Shown: one piece after another, positions 45,734 through 58,345 of the stretch
How the letters are laid out: each line of letters starts with the position of its first letter
Position numbering within the stretch: the stretch's first letter is position 1
Assembly (NCBI GenBank): GCA_026874595.1
Contig: CM049307.1
Location: 4,921,579-4,985,578, forward strand
DNA: 64,000 nucleotides
Origin: Sipunculus nudus
Lineage: Eukaryota > Annelida > Sipuncula > Golfingiida > Sipunculidae
Direction of reading: 5' to 3'
Program-made: the position numbers and the translations under genes
Notes under the pieces: generated by a model
What the model was told of the DNA's origin: nothing
The model's input: only the letters and a program-made list of their open reading frames with translations
The model's database searches: none

Positions 45734-48332
45734 ACAAGGGACCTATGGGTCACGACGCTCAGCTGTTATATATGATAAAAAATATTATTTAGAAATGAGG
45801 CACATGCTGGTTTTGTGTGGTAATAAATATAAGCTGTATTATGAGTTGTTGTTGTTTAGCTTATGTATGATTTTGATAGTACCTTTGGAGACAGGGAAGA
45901 GGATTGATTTCATTTATTTTATTAACAAATGGAGTACTACTGTCACAATGATTTTTACTTGGCCATATAACTTATAAGCAGAACATATAATATAAGAGTT
46001 TAACTATTTATTAAAAAAATTACAAATATTGTCCCAAATATAATTTTTATTAAAAATAATAAGAGAATCATATGATTTTTTAAAATGAAATATAACTGAT
46101 ATGATTATTAAAATAATATTAAAGAATATATTCATGAATGCATTCATGAATACATTTTGAAAGTATTTGCACGAGTATTCATATACTTTCATTTTTACCT
46201 GAATTCCCATTCTTTATGCAAGAAATTTTATAATAGAGTACATAATCATTTTCGTATTTAAATACAATTACAAAGTATTCGCACCATGTCTGGTATTTAT
46301 TCAGTTTTCACCAAACAATGATGTTGAGAATCCAGAATATACAAATTTCACACATTTAAATAATGATCATAAGTACCTGGTTTTATGGCTTTTATTTATA
46401 TTAAAAAATAACTGTAAAAAATTCATTTTGGACTAATTTCACATCAATGTACACACTAGACACAGTAGGAATCTAGATTAATATTATCAACTGCATCTTT
46501 GTCTATCATTAATTTCCTTCATATAATCCTTAATGATTAGTAATGAATAATATGATTTACTTCTTTATCATTAAAAATGAACTGAAAAATGCCATGGTGA
46601 CTGCATGGTGTTATTTGGAATATGTGACATTCTACCCATCGATACAAGATTCTTATATCATCAGTAACTGCAAGTTAATTTCCTGTTATTATAAACTAAC
46701 AAATTCCTTTTCTATTTTTCTTTAATTTGTTATTAAAAACCAATAAAAATTTATTAATTTATTGTTTATTGTTATGTTGTTGGTTAAAACTACTAGATGA
46801 GTTGGGTTGAACACCTGGATCAACTGTGGCTGGCCATAAGCTGCCTGGATTCTCCGCTCAAGCGTGCATAATTTGATGAAAGGTCAACAAGGTCAACATA
46901 CAGGTGACTCAAGAGGGGCTGGAGAGAGCCAAAGTCTGACAGGGTCTCATAAAAAACATTAATAAAAGCTACAATATTTGGCAAATTTCTTTCAGCTTTC
47001 TAAACTAAAAAGCTGAAATCCTTATGTGTGCATGATATGAAAATTATATCAACAGTGCTCACGGGAAACAAACGTGCCTTGGTCACAGTTGGGCAAAATT
47101 TAAGGTACTAATTTTATATTTATACTAATAACTTATAAAATTTGAAAAATTCAGAACTAATTTTGGGTATTCAATTGAATCTTGATTAAATAATGTTACA
47201 TCCCTGACAAAAAAAATCTCTAGCTTCAGCAATGCCCTTGTTAAGGGAGTAAATATATTTCTTGATTTTTTACAAAGTGCATTATGTTTGGGCCCATAAC
47301 TTAAAAAAAATACACAATACTGACATCATTTCTGGCATGTGCATAGTGAATGTATAGAAAAATATGTATATTATATATGATCAAAGTCAGATCAGTGGTT
47401 TTGATATTAGGCAGTCTTAAAGTATAACATTGGGTTTATAATGGAAAAATGAAGTTTTTCATTGATATCTCGAAGGAATTAAGTCCTAGTGACCAAATTC
47501 TTGGCATGGTAGGGGATTTTGGAGAAATCTAACTGTATGCCAAATTTAAGGAACTTAGAGCTGAAGCTCGGGAGCTGAGCTCTAGCAAACTGCATAACAC
47601 TAGCAATATGTGACATGGTGCTTAAAAACTTGAATAAAATCTACAGTTTTTGATCAACTGGTTTCAAATTTTTGGTGTTAACAGTTGAAATGCTAACAAA
47701 AACATGCTGTGAAAATTAAATCCACAGCAGTTACAGCAAAAAAACGTGCCATGGTCAAATTTGGGCAAAATTTAAGGTACCAATTTTTTATTTTTGCTAA
47801 TATTTTTAAAAATTTAAAAGATTTTGATCTAATTTTGGGTATACAATTTAATTTTGATTAATAAAAGTAATATTACTGGAAAAAAAGTGCTTAGCTTTAA
47901 CAAGTTTTGTGTTAAGTGATAAAATTTCTTTCCTGATTATTTACAAAATGCATTATGTTTGGGCCCATAACTTTTTTAAAATAAATAATACAGACCTAAT
48001 TTCTGGCATGTTCATAGGAATTATATAGAGGATTATTTATAGGAAATATGAGGAAAAACAGATGAGTGGTTTTGATATTAGGCAGTCCTAAAGTGTGAAA
48101 ATAGGTTTTTAATAAAAATTTGAGGTTTTTCCTTAATTTCTCAAAGGAATGAAGTCGCAAAGACCCAGTTTTCGGCTTGGTAGGAGATCTTGGGGACATC
48201 TAACATTATGCTGAATTTTGGATTCCTAGGTCTTACGGTTTCAAAACGTGCCACATCTACGGACGGACGGACGGACGACGGACAATGGACCACGACTATA
48301 GCTCAGATGACTTATAGTCAGCTGAGCTAAAA
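45734..48332 (+). repeat. Family A interspersed element, copy 3
   Basis: The start ACAAGGGACCTATGGGTCAC GACGCTCAGCTG and the end GACGGACGGACGGACGACGG ACAATGGACCACGACTATAG CTCAGATGACTTATAGTCAG CTGAGCTAA are both intact. Two ~680-bp modules (about 46960-47580 and 47640-48240) share AAAATTA.ATC.ACAG, AACGTGCC, GGGCAAAATTTAAGGTAC and GGGCCCATAACTT. The 3' end can form a hairpin TAGCTCAG..GACT-tata-AGTC..CTGAGCTA. No coding sequence. Confidence 0.8.
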
Positions 48333-49021
48333 ATGGAAAAAGAACCACCCACCTGCACTGATTTCTGAAAAAAAAGTGCCTGAGAACCATACCTTTTTTG
48401 TGGCCTTAAGGTCTACTGGTTTGTTCAGGTATACCTTCTTTCACCAGGCCTGTTTGCTTCTGTCAGAATTAATACATATATACTTATTAATTAATTTCAT
48501 AATCAATTCTAACAACCAATCCACTTTTTTTTATTTTATCAATATTTCTTTTACATTTTGCTCATTGTTAGAAATATTTAAATGTCACAAGAAGAGGTAG
48601 AATAGCAATTCAGTATGAAACATTGAAAGAAATGTTTGCTTCATGGTGGTACTGACTTTTCTTTAAATAATGATAAATATGTCATTCCCAAGGAGTGTCT
48701 ATTTGTTTATCCCAGTAAAATAATAACATGTTACAGACTTGGCTTGAACCTCCCATATACAAATACCAGTGATTTATTCAAAGTGATGTCATCTCAGCAT
48801 ATTGCCATAAAGTGAAATTCAAAACCACCAGTTCAGGTCAGCAATAAAGTGTCAAAATGCTTCTGACTGTCTTGTCATATTTCAATCTAAATACATCCAA
48901 GGGAGAGTACTGTTTTGCTGCAATTAAATAACAACTGGACCACAGTATTTACAAAAGTTTTCACAATAAAGCAGGTTGAGGGACAAAGTTGAAGACCTTA
49001 CAGAATATATGACAAGAAATA
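48333..49021 (-). other. Unique intron sequence
   Basis: Between family A copy 3 and family B copy 3. Nothing recognised. Confidence 0.45.
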
Positions 49022-51967
49022 ACTAGATATTTCTTGGCACCGCAGGTGCCATAGTATCGCCAGACAATTAATCCCCCCCCCCCCCCCCCTTTAAGAATAG
49101 GCCCCCCATCTTCAGCAACAATTAATATCAGACCACACTCATAGAAAAGGTCATTCTCATAGAAAAGGTCATGATCCAAATTTCAATATACATCATCCCC
49201 TAACCCATGTCTATGTATATGCAAGAAATCTGTCCATTAGTTTTTGACTTATAATGTTCACAGTACTGTTAAGTGGCAATGATGGGGTATTAAACGGCAC
49301 GAAAACAAGTAAAAGAATAACAGGTGGCACCACCTGTTTCCCGTACATGACAACACTATCCAAGATCTTCGTTCAAGTTGATTTTTGGACCAATCAATGC
49401 ATCCCTTATTGAGAAATTAATGATTTTGTGTGATTTTCACCATATATGGCAATATTCAAGGTCAAGGCCACTCATTGGAAAGGTCATGACCCCTATTCAA
49501 ATAAACATTATCCTTTAACCCATATCCATGTATATGCATAATATGAAAGAAATTTGTCCATTAGTTTTTGACTTATAATGCTCACAGTACTGATAAATGG
49601 CAAAGATGGGGTATTAAACAGCACAAAACAAGTAAAAGAATAACAGGTGGCGCCACCTGTTTCCGGTACATGACAATACTTTCCAAGATCTTCAAACATG
49701 TTGATTTTTTGACCAATGCTTGCATCCCTTATTGAGATATTAATGATTTTGTGTAATTTTCACCATATATGGCAATATTCAAGGTCAAGGCCACTCTAAT
49801 AGGAAAGGTCATGACCCCAATTTATATATACATTATCCCATAACCCATGTCTATGTATATGCATAATATGAAAGAAATCTGTCCATTAGTTTTTTACTTA
49901 TAATGCTCACAGGTTATAAATGTACTGTTAAGTGGCAATGATGGGGTATTAAACGGCACGAAAACAAGTAAAAGAATAACAGGTGGCGCCACCTGTTTCC
50001 GGTACATGACATTACTATCCAAGATCTTGGGTCAAGTTGATTTTTGGATCAATGCATGCATCCCTTATTGAGAAATTAATGATTTTGTGTGATTTTCACC
50101 ATATATGGCAATATTTAAGGTCAAGGCCACTCATTGGAAAGGTCATGACCCCTATTCAAATAAACATTATCCTATAACCCATATCCATGTATATGCATAA
50201 TATGAAAGAAATTTGTCCATTAGTTTTTGACTTATAATGCTCACAGTAGTGATAAATGGCAATGATGGGGTATTAAACGGCACAAAACAAGTAAAAGAAT
50301 AACAGGTGGCGCCACCTGTTTCTGGTACATGACAATACTTTCCAAGATCTTCGAACATGTTGATTTTTGGACCAATGCATGCATCCCTTATTGAGATATT
50401 AATGATTTTGTGTAATTTTCACCATATATGGCAATATTCAAGGACAAGGCCACTCTAATAGGAAAGGTCATGACCCCAATTTATATACATGATCCCATAA
50501 CCCATGTCTATGTATATTCATAATATGAAAGAAATCTGTCCATTAGTTTTTGACTTATAATGCTCACAGGTTATAAATGTACTGTTAAGTGGCAATGATG
50601 GGGTATTAAACGGCACGAAAACAAGTAAAAGAATAACAGGTGGCGCCACCTGTTTTCCGGTACATGACATTACTATCCAAGATCTTGGGTCAAGTTGATT
50701 TTTGGACCAATGCATGCATCCCTTATTGAGAAATTAATGATTTTGTGTGATTTTCACCATATATGGCAATATTTAAGGTCAAGGCCACTCATTGGAAAGG
50801 TCATGACCCCTATTCAAATAAACATTATCCTATAACCCATATCCATGTATATGCATAATATGAAAGAAATTTGTCCATTAGTTTTTGACTTATAATGCTC
50901 ACAGTAGTGATAAATGGCAATGATGGGGTATTAAACGGCACAAAACAAGTAAAAGAATAACAGGTGGCGCCACCTGTTTCTGGTACATGACAATACTTTC
51001 CAAGATCTTCGAACATGTTGATTTTTGGACCAATGCATGCATCCCTTATTGAGATATTAATGATTTTGTGTAATTTTCACCATATATGGCAATATTCAAG
51101 GACAAGGCCACTCTAATAGGAAAGGTCATGACCCCAATTTATATACATGATCCCATAACCCATGTCTATGTATATTCATAATATGAAAGAAATCTGTCCA
51201 TTAGTTTTTGACTTATAATGCTCACAGGTTATAAATGTACTGTTAAGTGGCAATGATGGGGTATTAAACGGCACGAAAACAAGTAAAAGAATAACAGGTG
51301 GCGCCACCTGTTTTCCGGTACATGACATTACTATCCAAGATCTTGGGTCAAGTTGATTTTTGGACCAATGCATGCATCCCTTATTGAGAAATTAATGATT
51401 TTGTGTGATTTTCACCATATATGGCAATATTCAAGGTCAAGGCCACTCTCATAGGAAAGGTCATGACCCCAATTTAAATAAACATCATCCCATAACCCAT
51501 ATCTATGTATTTGCATAATATGAAAGAAATCTGTCCATTAGTTTTTGACTTATAATGCTCACAGTACTGTCAAGTAGCAATTTTGGGGATATTAAACGGC
51601 ATGAAAACAAGTAAAGAATAATAGGTGGCGCCACCAGTTTCTGGAACATGACAACCCTATCCATGATCTTCGATCAACTTGATTTTGGGATCAATCCATG
51701 CAAGTTTTCTTGAGATATTTAAGAATTTGTGTGATTTTCCCCAAAATTGAACCTATTCAAGGTCAAGGTCACTCTCCTAGTTGAGGTCATGACCTCATTT
51801 TAAATAGGCGTCGTCCTCTCACCCATATCTATACATATACCAAGTTTGGTAAAGATCCGTGAAATATTTTTTGAGTAATTGTGTCCAAAAGAAATCTCTG
51901 CGGCGGCGGCGGCGGCGCGACCGTGCCTAAACCATAGTATCTCCAGACTATGTCTGGCGATACAAAT
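49022..51967 (-). mobile_element. Family B Helitron-like repeat, copy 3 (expanded)
   Basis: On the minus strand it ends GGCACCTGCGGTGCCAAGAA ATATCTAG before TT. The other end is TATCGCCAGACATAGTCTGG AGATAC. The interior is about seven ~329-bp modules, each with AACAGGTGGCGCCACCTGTT, a ...TATTAAACGGCACGAAAAC AAG stretch and ATTCAAGGTCAAGGCCACTC. Module pairs are tandemly duplicated at 658 bp: the stretch 50167-50824 recurs almost unchanged at 50825-51482, indicating very recent duplication. A (GCG)n tract is at 51899-51918. Confidence 0.8.
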
Positions 51968-54900
51968 ATAATGCAATAGTTAATGGGAGAAGCTCCCCTT
52001 TCATCCAGCTGAGCTAAAGGATAGTTCTGATAAATTTATCATTTTGATAACATTTTGGACAGCAGCATCTGAATACTTAAAGTGGCATCTGATTACAAAC
52101 AGTTTCAGGTTAATAATATTCATTTTAAAGCCTTTCCATGTCTCACTCTCATTCTCAAACAGCAAACATATGCTAATTAAGGCAATTTTAATTTTTTGAC
52201 AATCTGCAGGAAAGGTGAAATCACTATGTTCTCCACATTAGAAGTAATATAAAAGATTTATTTCTGCACATTACAGTGACATAGAAAACCCAAGCTACTT
52301 CTGTTAGTCCTGTAAGCCATTTTACCTAAGCCATTAATAACTCAGCCGTTTTTACCTCAGCCATTTTTGCCTTGCACCTGTTATTCAGCTACAGTGTAAA
52401 TTTACAAAAGATCTTCCGTGTCACCATAAGGACACCTGACCTTAAAAATGCTTAAAAGAAAAATATCAAAACATTAACAATGAATTTTAGTGATATTTTT
52501 GTCTTGTTGAACAGTGCAAATAAAAAAGCAAACCTAAGACTGTACAGAATAAAAAGGAAATAGACATTGAGAAGTTAACACTATATTTTAATGAAGTGAC
52601 TTAAATAATGTAGAGAGCACCACAGCTTTGGTAAAGACGTTAATGTTTAATAAATACTGAGACGGCAGTCTTACCTCATTAATTATAATATATTAATTAA
52701 TTCCAATATTGGTGTATCAATATAACATACATATTCAAGACTTCATATCAACAATATTATATATAATTTTAAATATTACAATGATATCTAACCATCATTA
52801 AAGGAAAGACAAATTTCATGCAGAAAGGTAAACTAGATTAATGTGTTTCTGTCAGTAAGTATTACAATCCTAAGTATTTTAATGATCCACATAGACTTGG
52901 CCACAAATAGCTAAAGCTTCCCACATCTGCCCACATATCTGTGGTGGCTTCCACCATTCAAGGATTTTGTGGCTCTCCAGGCTTAAGAGGACAAGGGATA
53001 ACAGCATGACAATTTTTGCTGTTGGAAGAGATCAATATAAACACCATTTTTCTTTCATCACGGCAGCCGTGTGCTGTCACAACAGCAAGCTCCTGTAAAC
53101 ACTATTGTATTACCAATCTGGTTTCTCCACCTGGCCAATTCATTACCCACCAGATAACATGAAGGCCTCAGATGTATTATACCCCAAATCCACACTATTA
53201 AAGTTGATCTATGATCCCATTTGGTCACGGAGAATCCTGAATGCTGCCGGCCACCTGAGGACCAGTTTGAATTATGGTGCTGTACATGCTGAGGGGTTTC
53301 CTGGCTACACAAAGTCAATGCTACAAACAGCAATTAAGATATAATGTATGGAAATTTCAGTCATATTTTTGAAGAAAGGCATCATTTTGTTTTAACTTTT
53401 ATTGAGGTGTGAGTGCATAAAGTATAGAATTAGGTCACCATGACCTGATTTGTGGTTTCCCAGAAGAATTCCACAGGACCTCCCTGAATAAATATACCTA
53501 GTTACATGTAGTTTGATCTATTGAGTCTATGAATAACTTTACCAAGAAAAACCTTAATTCTTTTTGTTAGGACTTGTTCACCTGGGGTCTGCATACAGCT
53601 AACATTCTTAGGTTTTTAAAACATCACTAACAAAGTCATGAAAACTCTTGATGTCAAATATAAAATATGGGTTGGTGAAGCAAACATGTCAAGTCAACCA
53701 ACATACTCAGGACTAGGTTTGAAATGCAGAGATAAGCGAGAAAAGATTTCTTGAGAAATATCTTGATATTTTCCAGTTTATATATGTCATCAGCATAATA
53801 TCAATGCTTTATCCTCCATAATCTTGTTTAAGCATCTTATATATCCTCATCATTACTGCTATGCTGTTACACTATGGTTATAGTGTTACCCTCACAATAT
53901 TATCTAGGCCATGGTTATTGTACAATAAAAGGAGCAAACAAATATGATCTGACATCCTTGATTGTGGACAATATTTACACAAGGCAACATAAAGACAATA
54001 CACAATGCACCAACCTTCACTAGCTTTGTCTCTCACAAATTAGACAAAACCAAAAACACTACTCGTTTCCAGTTCTAATCTTGGCTGAGACTGCTTTCTA
54101 TAAATTTACAATCCCTACCACCAGCCAGTGAAATGCCTAACATATATTGAATTATGAGCTTAAGAAAATTTGGAAATTTTGACAATTTGTTTGTTATCTA
54201 AAGAAATAAATTAAAGTCAACTTGTATGGCTGTGTTTTTGCAGTAGCAAAACAGATATATACCCCCTCCCCTATTGGTCCCCCACAAAAATATAAGAAAA
54301 ATATGCACTGAATCCATAGATTTGGTCTTGAAAATCATACTTGATAGAAACTAAACAATCTGTGGGTGATAGTTGTGGGAAAATCTTTAGAACTTCAAAC
54401 CTTATGGGGATCCTAGATTTTACCTTTAAGATAAAGGGCAAAGTCACAAGTTTTCAAACTTGGTTGAAACAAATTGTTTGTTAAATTTATTATTAAAATA
54501 TGCAAAGCTTCACAAGATATGGTGTTCACAACAAACGTACATATCAGCAGATTCAATCTTGAAGAGTAAGAGTCAAGGTCACTAATTTTGAATTCTTAAG
54601 AGAACATGGAAACAAGCATTTAATGATTCACATTGACTGACAGTCTGATTAGTGGTAGTACCTTAATCTACTGGTCTTCTAGTCATTTTTTTTTTAAATT
54701 AGAGAACCAGTTGAGAAAAGTGCAAGATCGAAAAAGAACTGCCCATGGCCAGATGTGAGTCTTGTAGAGATCAGCTGACGTGCACTTAGCAGCTAGTTTG
54801 AAAAAGAAAGCTTTTAGTTCCATCCTGATTTGTGGATAAAACAGAGCACAACATGCAGGTGTGGCTCTGCTTCAGCTGAATAAACCATCACTTAAGATCT

Positions 54901-56260
54901 CATGTTGCTGCTGAACATATGAAATGCAGTACATCTAATGTAATAAGACTGGTGTCTGTGCTATTTTAATGGCAACTAGTATTGATACAAACTCACAATT
55001 TCTATAAATCCACAAAAAAAAACACTGCTGACAATTTTTCTTTTAAATCTTTGTCATGGGTATTAGTTAAATTATGTGAATGATGTATATTATTATATAG
55101 TTTTAACAGGTAATAAACTGTACAATAAACCTCTGATGTATTCATACAGCTTGGCCTTATAACAGGACTGGAATGTACTGTGGCACACATGTATAATCAA
55201 TTCCTGGTTCATGTCTTGCTGACAGATTTTTGGGGTGTTGATATACTTTAGGAACTACAGAGAATACAAAGATAGATAAGAATTTATTCTTGCTCTTTGA
55301 AAACTACATTCACAGATCTATAAAAACATTAACTATATACATGACCAAACATTCACAGAAATCTAAAAGACTGCAGATATATTTAAAATTCTGACCACTG
55401 AAGGATCCAGATCTATCAGGATTTACTCATCCTCTCCAAATAACTCCAAAAAATCCACATATTGCATTGAACTTTTTAATTTTTATTTTATGAATAATAT
55501 TGTGCACAGTAAAAAAATTACCAAGGTATGCAGACCCCTTAATCTTAAGTGGCGTGATAGGAAACGTACCATATTTTTTGCCTTGGTCTTATTTGTTAAT
55601 ATTATCTAATTACTTAAAACAATGAAACTGTGCTCCGGCTCTGAGTGATTGAAATTACCAGCCAATGCTGTCTGTGTACATGCAAGGATTATGCAACTTA
55701 CAAAACCACAACTTGACATACCTTCCTCCAAAGTCTAATTTTTAAAGATATTTCTCTTATTGAGCTAATTTAAGGAATACCCATTCACCTTTGTATGTGT
55801 TTTTTTTTTTGCTTTTCTTTGTTTGTGAATCAGTGTTATTTTTTTTAGATTACTGATGGGTTATCTTAATGCTTTGTAGAGAAGTGTATCTGAAGACAAA
55901 AGTTATTTATTAATTGCAGGGTTGCAGATGTAGATGCAGAGGTACATCCATGATCATTTAGAGTCTGTTTGTGTGTGTTTCTATAAAGTCATCAGAATGA
56001 ACAGCCACCCATGCTGACACCTGTTGGAGGAATCAGGCAATATAAGGGATTATGTGGCTCTAATAACAATAATTTGGTGCATGACAATTTGTCAACATGA
56101 CAGCACATTTGTTCAAAATAATCCTCTTTTTTTTCAAACCTGTTTATATTATACAAAATTTCTTAGGTCTAGGTCAACAATGGACAAGAAAATGTGTATG
56201 TAAATGAAGCCTAGGACTGTAACATAAATCCAGAAAATAAGTAAGGAGAATCAAACATAC
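51968..56260 (-). other. Unique 5' part of the 27-kb KCTD intron
   Basis: About 4.3 kb of AT-rich sequence with no recognised repeat or exon. The open frames at 53058-53344 overlap on both strands and show no family motif. Confidence 0.45.
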
Positions 56261-56369
56261 CTTCTTCTGCTAAATCTTTATCTATGACCAATTTACCATG
56301 CCGCAGGTAATTTAAAACTGGCCCAAAGTATCTTGGATCTCTGTCTATTAAATATGCCCCATTGTCATC
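56261..56369 (-). CDS. KCTD5: KCTD5-like exon: second half of BTB domain
   Basis: A 109-nt exon read on the minus strand. The acceptor is TTACATTTCAG before GATGAC, and the donor is GAAGAAG followed by GTATGT. It encodes [16 protein letters not shown] followed by [20 protein letters not shown] and the first base of a Gly codon. The GAYLIDRDP and [14 protein letters not shown] blocks are diagnostic for the BTB/POZ (T1-like) fold of KCTD2/5/17. It starts in phase 0 and ends in phase 1; the split Gly codon is completed by the next exon (GA). The open frame continues past the donor into the intron (GMFDSPYLF...), which is not family sequence, so the donor is trusted over the longer open frame. 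The preceding exon lies beyond the window. Confidence 0.93.
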
Positions 56370-56439
56370 CTGAAATGTAAAACAAGAAACATAATTCACT
56401 GCGGTTCTGGTCACATTTCACTGTCACCCTGAAAATAAA

Positions 56440-58054
56440 ACAAGGGACCCATGGGTCACAGAGCTCAGCTGAACTTTTTGAAAAATTATATACTAATTAT
56501 ACTATTATATACTAAATATATGAATGCAAGACAAATATTACATGTGCACTTTTTGGACTACATCAAAGATGCAGGAGCCTTGCATGATCAAATATTTGTA
56601 AGACTTCATATATTTCAACTTTGTGAAAGTAATATTTGTTAAAAATACCCACTGAGAATATGAAACCATGTAAAGTATAGAATAAGGAAGAAAGTGGATA
56701 TGAGCTATCATATAAAAATACACATTAAATTTATTTACTGAAATAAATTACTGTAAAAAAAGTAGAATTGTACACCTTCAAATGAGCATAAACTAAATCC
56801 TATAAGTACATAATGTGCTCTGTAATTTATACCTGAAACCGTTAAATCATGCAATAAGGGATCAAAAAGGTCACTGGCCTAAGAGTTAAACCAAAGGATA
56901 TATTAGATAAACAAAAATGTGTAAATGTAATTAATAATTCTAAAAACAGTTTGAAGATATGGCAAAATGAGCTAAAGATTAAATTCCAGGAAAGTTTTCC
57001 CAAATTTACCAGTGGTATGGCAAGAGATATTAATGGAATGTTCCACACTTTTGTAGCAATATATCACTTTGTAGGCACAATTAAATGTGTACTTTTATAA
57101 CTGTAACCCCTTGTGATAAAATACAAAATCCATAATGTTGCAAAAGTGAAGAATAATATTATGAATTAAATAGGGTAAATTATAACATTCATCTAGTTTA
57201 TGCATCCTGTCTGTGGGAGAAATGGGGTGTGCAGAGGGGAAGCCAAGCTATGCTGGACCAAGCTAAACTAAGCTGCCTGGAGTGTGGAGTGATTACATAA
57301 CAGGTAAGGCTCCATCACTCACAACACACAACAACTAAACTGGGCTGGCCTGACGTAAACAATACTTGACATCATGTCTAAAAACCTGAATAAAAGCTAC
57401 TTTTTCAATCAATTCAATTTCAGATTTATAAAAGATTTAATCCTTACGTATACATGCTGTGAAAATTAAATCAACAGTGATTACAGGGTAAAGTTTAAGG
57501 TACTGATTTTTTATTTATGCTATTAACTTAAAAATTTTGCAAAATTTAGATCTAATTTTTGGTATACAATTGAATCTTGATTAAATAAAGTTATATCCCT
57601 GAAAAAGAGGTCATTAGCTTCAGCATGAAAAGTGAGTAAATATATTTCCTGATTTTTTACAAAGTGCTTCATGTTCGGGCCAATAACTTCAAGATGTTGC
57701 TCAATACTGACCTATTTTCTGGTATGTACAAAGCAATGTATAGAGGAATATGTATTTTAAGTATGATCAAAAACAGATCAGTGGTTTTAATATTAAGCTG
57801 TCTTGAAGTTTAACAATGGGTTTTAATGGAAAATTGAGGTTTTTCATCAAAATCTTGAAGGAACGAAGTCCTAGTGTCCCTATTTTCAGTATGGTAGGAG
57901 ATTTTGGGGACATTTAACTGTAACCTGAACTTTGGATTTGTAGGTTAAATGGTTTAAAAAGGTGCCATGTTAACGTATGCCTGGACGGCTGGACGGATGA
58001 CAGACAAAGGACCATGACTATTGCTCAGATGACTTATAGAAAGCTGAGCTTAAA
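56440..58054 (+). repeat. Family A interspersed element, copy 4
   Basis: The start is ACAAGGGACCCATGGGTCAC AGAGCTCAGCTG. The end is GACAAAGGACCATGACTATT GCTCAGATGACTTATAGAAA GCTGAGCTTAA. The interior modules match copies 3 and 5 (AAAATTAAATCAACAGTG at 57461; the GTGCAGAGGGGAAGCC box at about 57229, as at 44415). It lies 70 bp upstream of the BTB exon acceptor, so the element begins inside the preceding KCTD intron. Confidence 0.75.
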
Positions 58055-58063
58055 AGACCTTAA

Positions 58064-58345
58064 TAATAGGGCTGTAACGTTTCACTGGTGCACCAATATT
58101 ATTACGAAGACAAATTGCTCAGGGGAAATCATACATTTTGTTACGAAGAGAAATATTCAGGGGAAAACATTGGGCCGATCCCGGTTTCGAACCCATGTTG
58201 GTGGTGCACAAGTCCGGCGTACGGAAGCAAGCTTCACTAGCAAGACAGTTTGGTCCGCTTTTATGTCACCCCGAAACAATATATCACAACTTAAGGATAA
58301 TTATTGTATCAATATTATCAGATGTTCCTGTTTCGTAACACTTAT
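58064..58345 (-). repeat. Possible tRNA-derived SINE or tRNA-like remnant
   Basis: On the minus strand GGGTTCGAAACCGGGATCGG (58170-58189) contains a good Pol III B box (GGTTCGAAACC). An A-box-like TAGTGAAGCTTGCTTCCG lies about 45-50 bases upstream, at the spacing of a tRNA. The T-stem does not pair properly and there is no clear cloverleaf, so it is not called a tRNA gene. No second copy was noticed in the window. Confidence 0.4.

Larger units (their letters stand above)
20031..56369 (-). other. KCTD5: KCTD5-like gene (KCTD2/5/17/insomniac family), 3' part of the gene
   Basis: Five minus-strand exons join in frame (phases 0/1, 1/0, 0/0, 0/0, 0/stop) to 150 residues plus a stop, matching the C-terminal two thirds of KCTD2/5/17 proteins (about 230-260 residues in vertebrates). 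The joined product runs from the second half of the BTB domain ([20 protein letters not shown]) through VLEEAEFYNIADLI and [19 protein letters not shown] to the C-terminal domain ([20 protein letters not shown]) and the tail QRGSRM-stop. The family forms pentamers and acts as a substrate adaptor of cullin-3 ubiquitin ligases; Drosophila insomniac affects sleep, and vertebrate KCTD5 targets G-beta-gamma. Those roles are family knowledge, not visible here. Introns are 27,080, 2,171, 4,914 and 1,721 bp. The exon(s) with the start codon and first half of the BTB domain were not found. Whether this is the KCTD2, 5 or 17 type cannot be decided; invertebrates usually have one member. Confidence 0.93.

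Noticed and set aside
53058-53344. Overlapping frames on both strands (79 and 91 residues) as a host exon
   Set aside because: No recognisable family motif, no convincing splice sites, and both strands are open, so it cannot be supported.
58150-58245. Functional tRNA gene on the minus strand
   Set aside because: The B box is good but the T and anticodon stems do not pair and no acceptor stem was found; kept only as a possible SINE.
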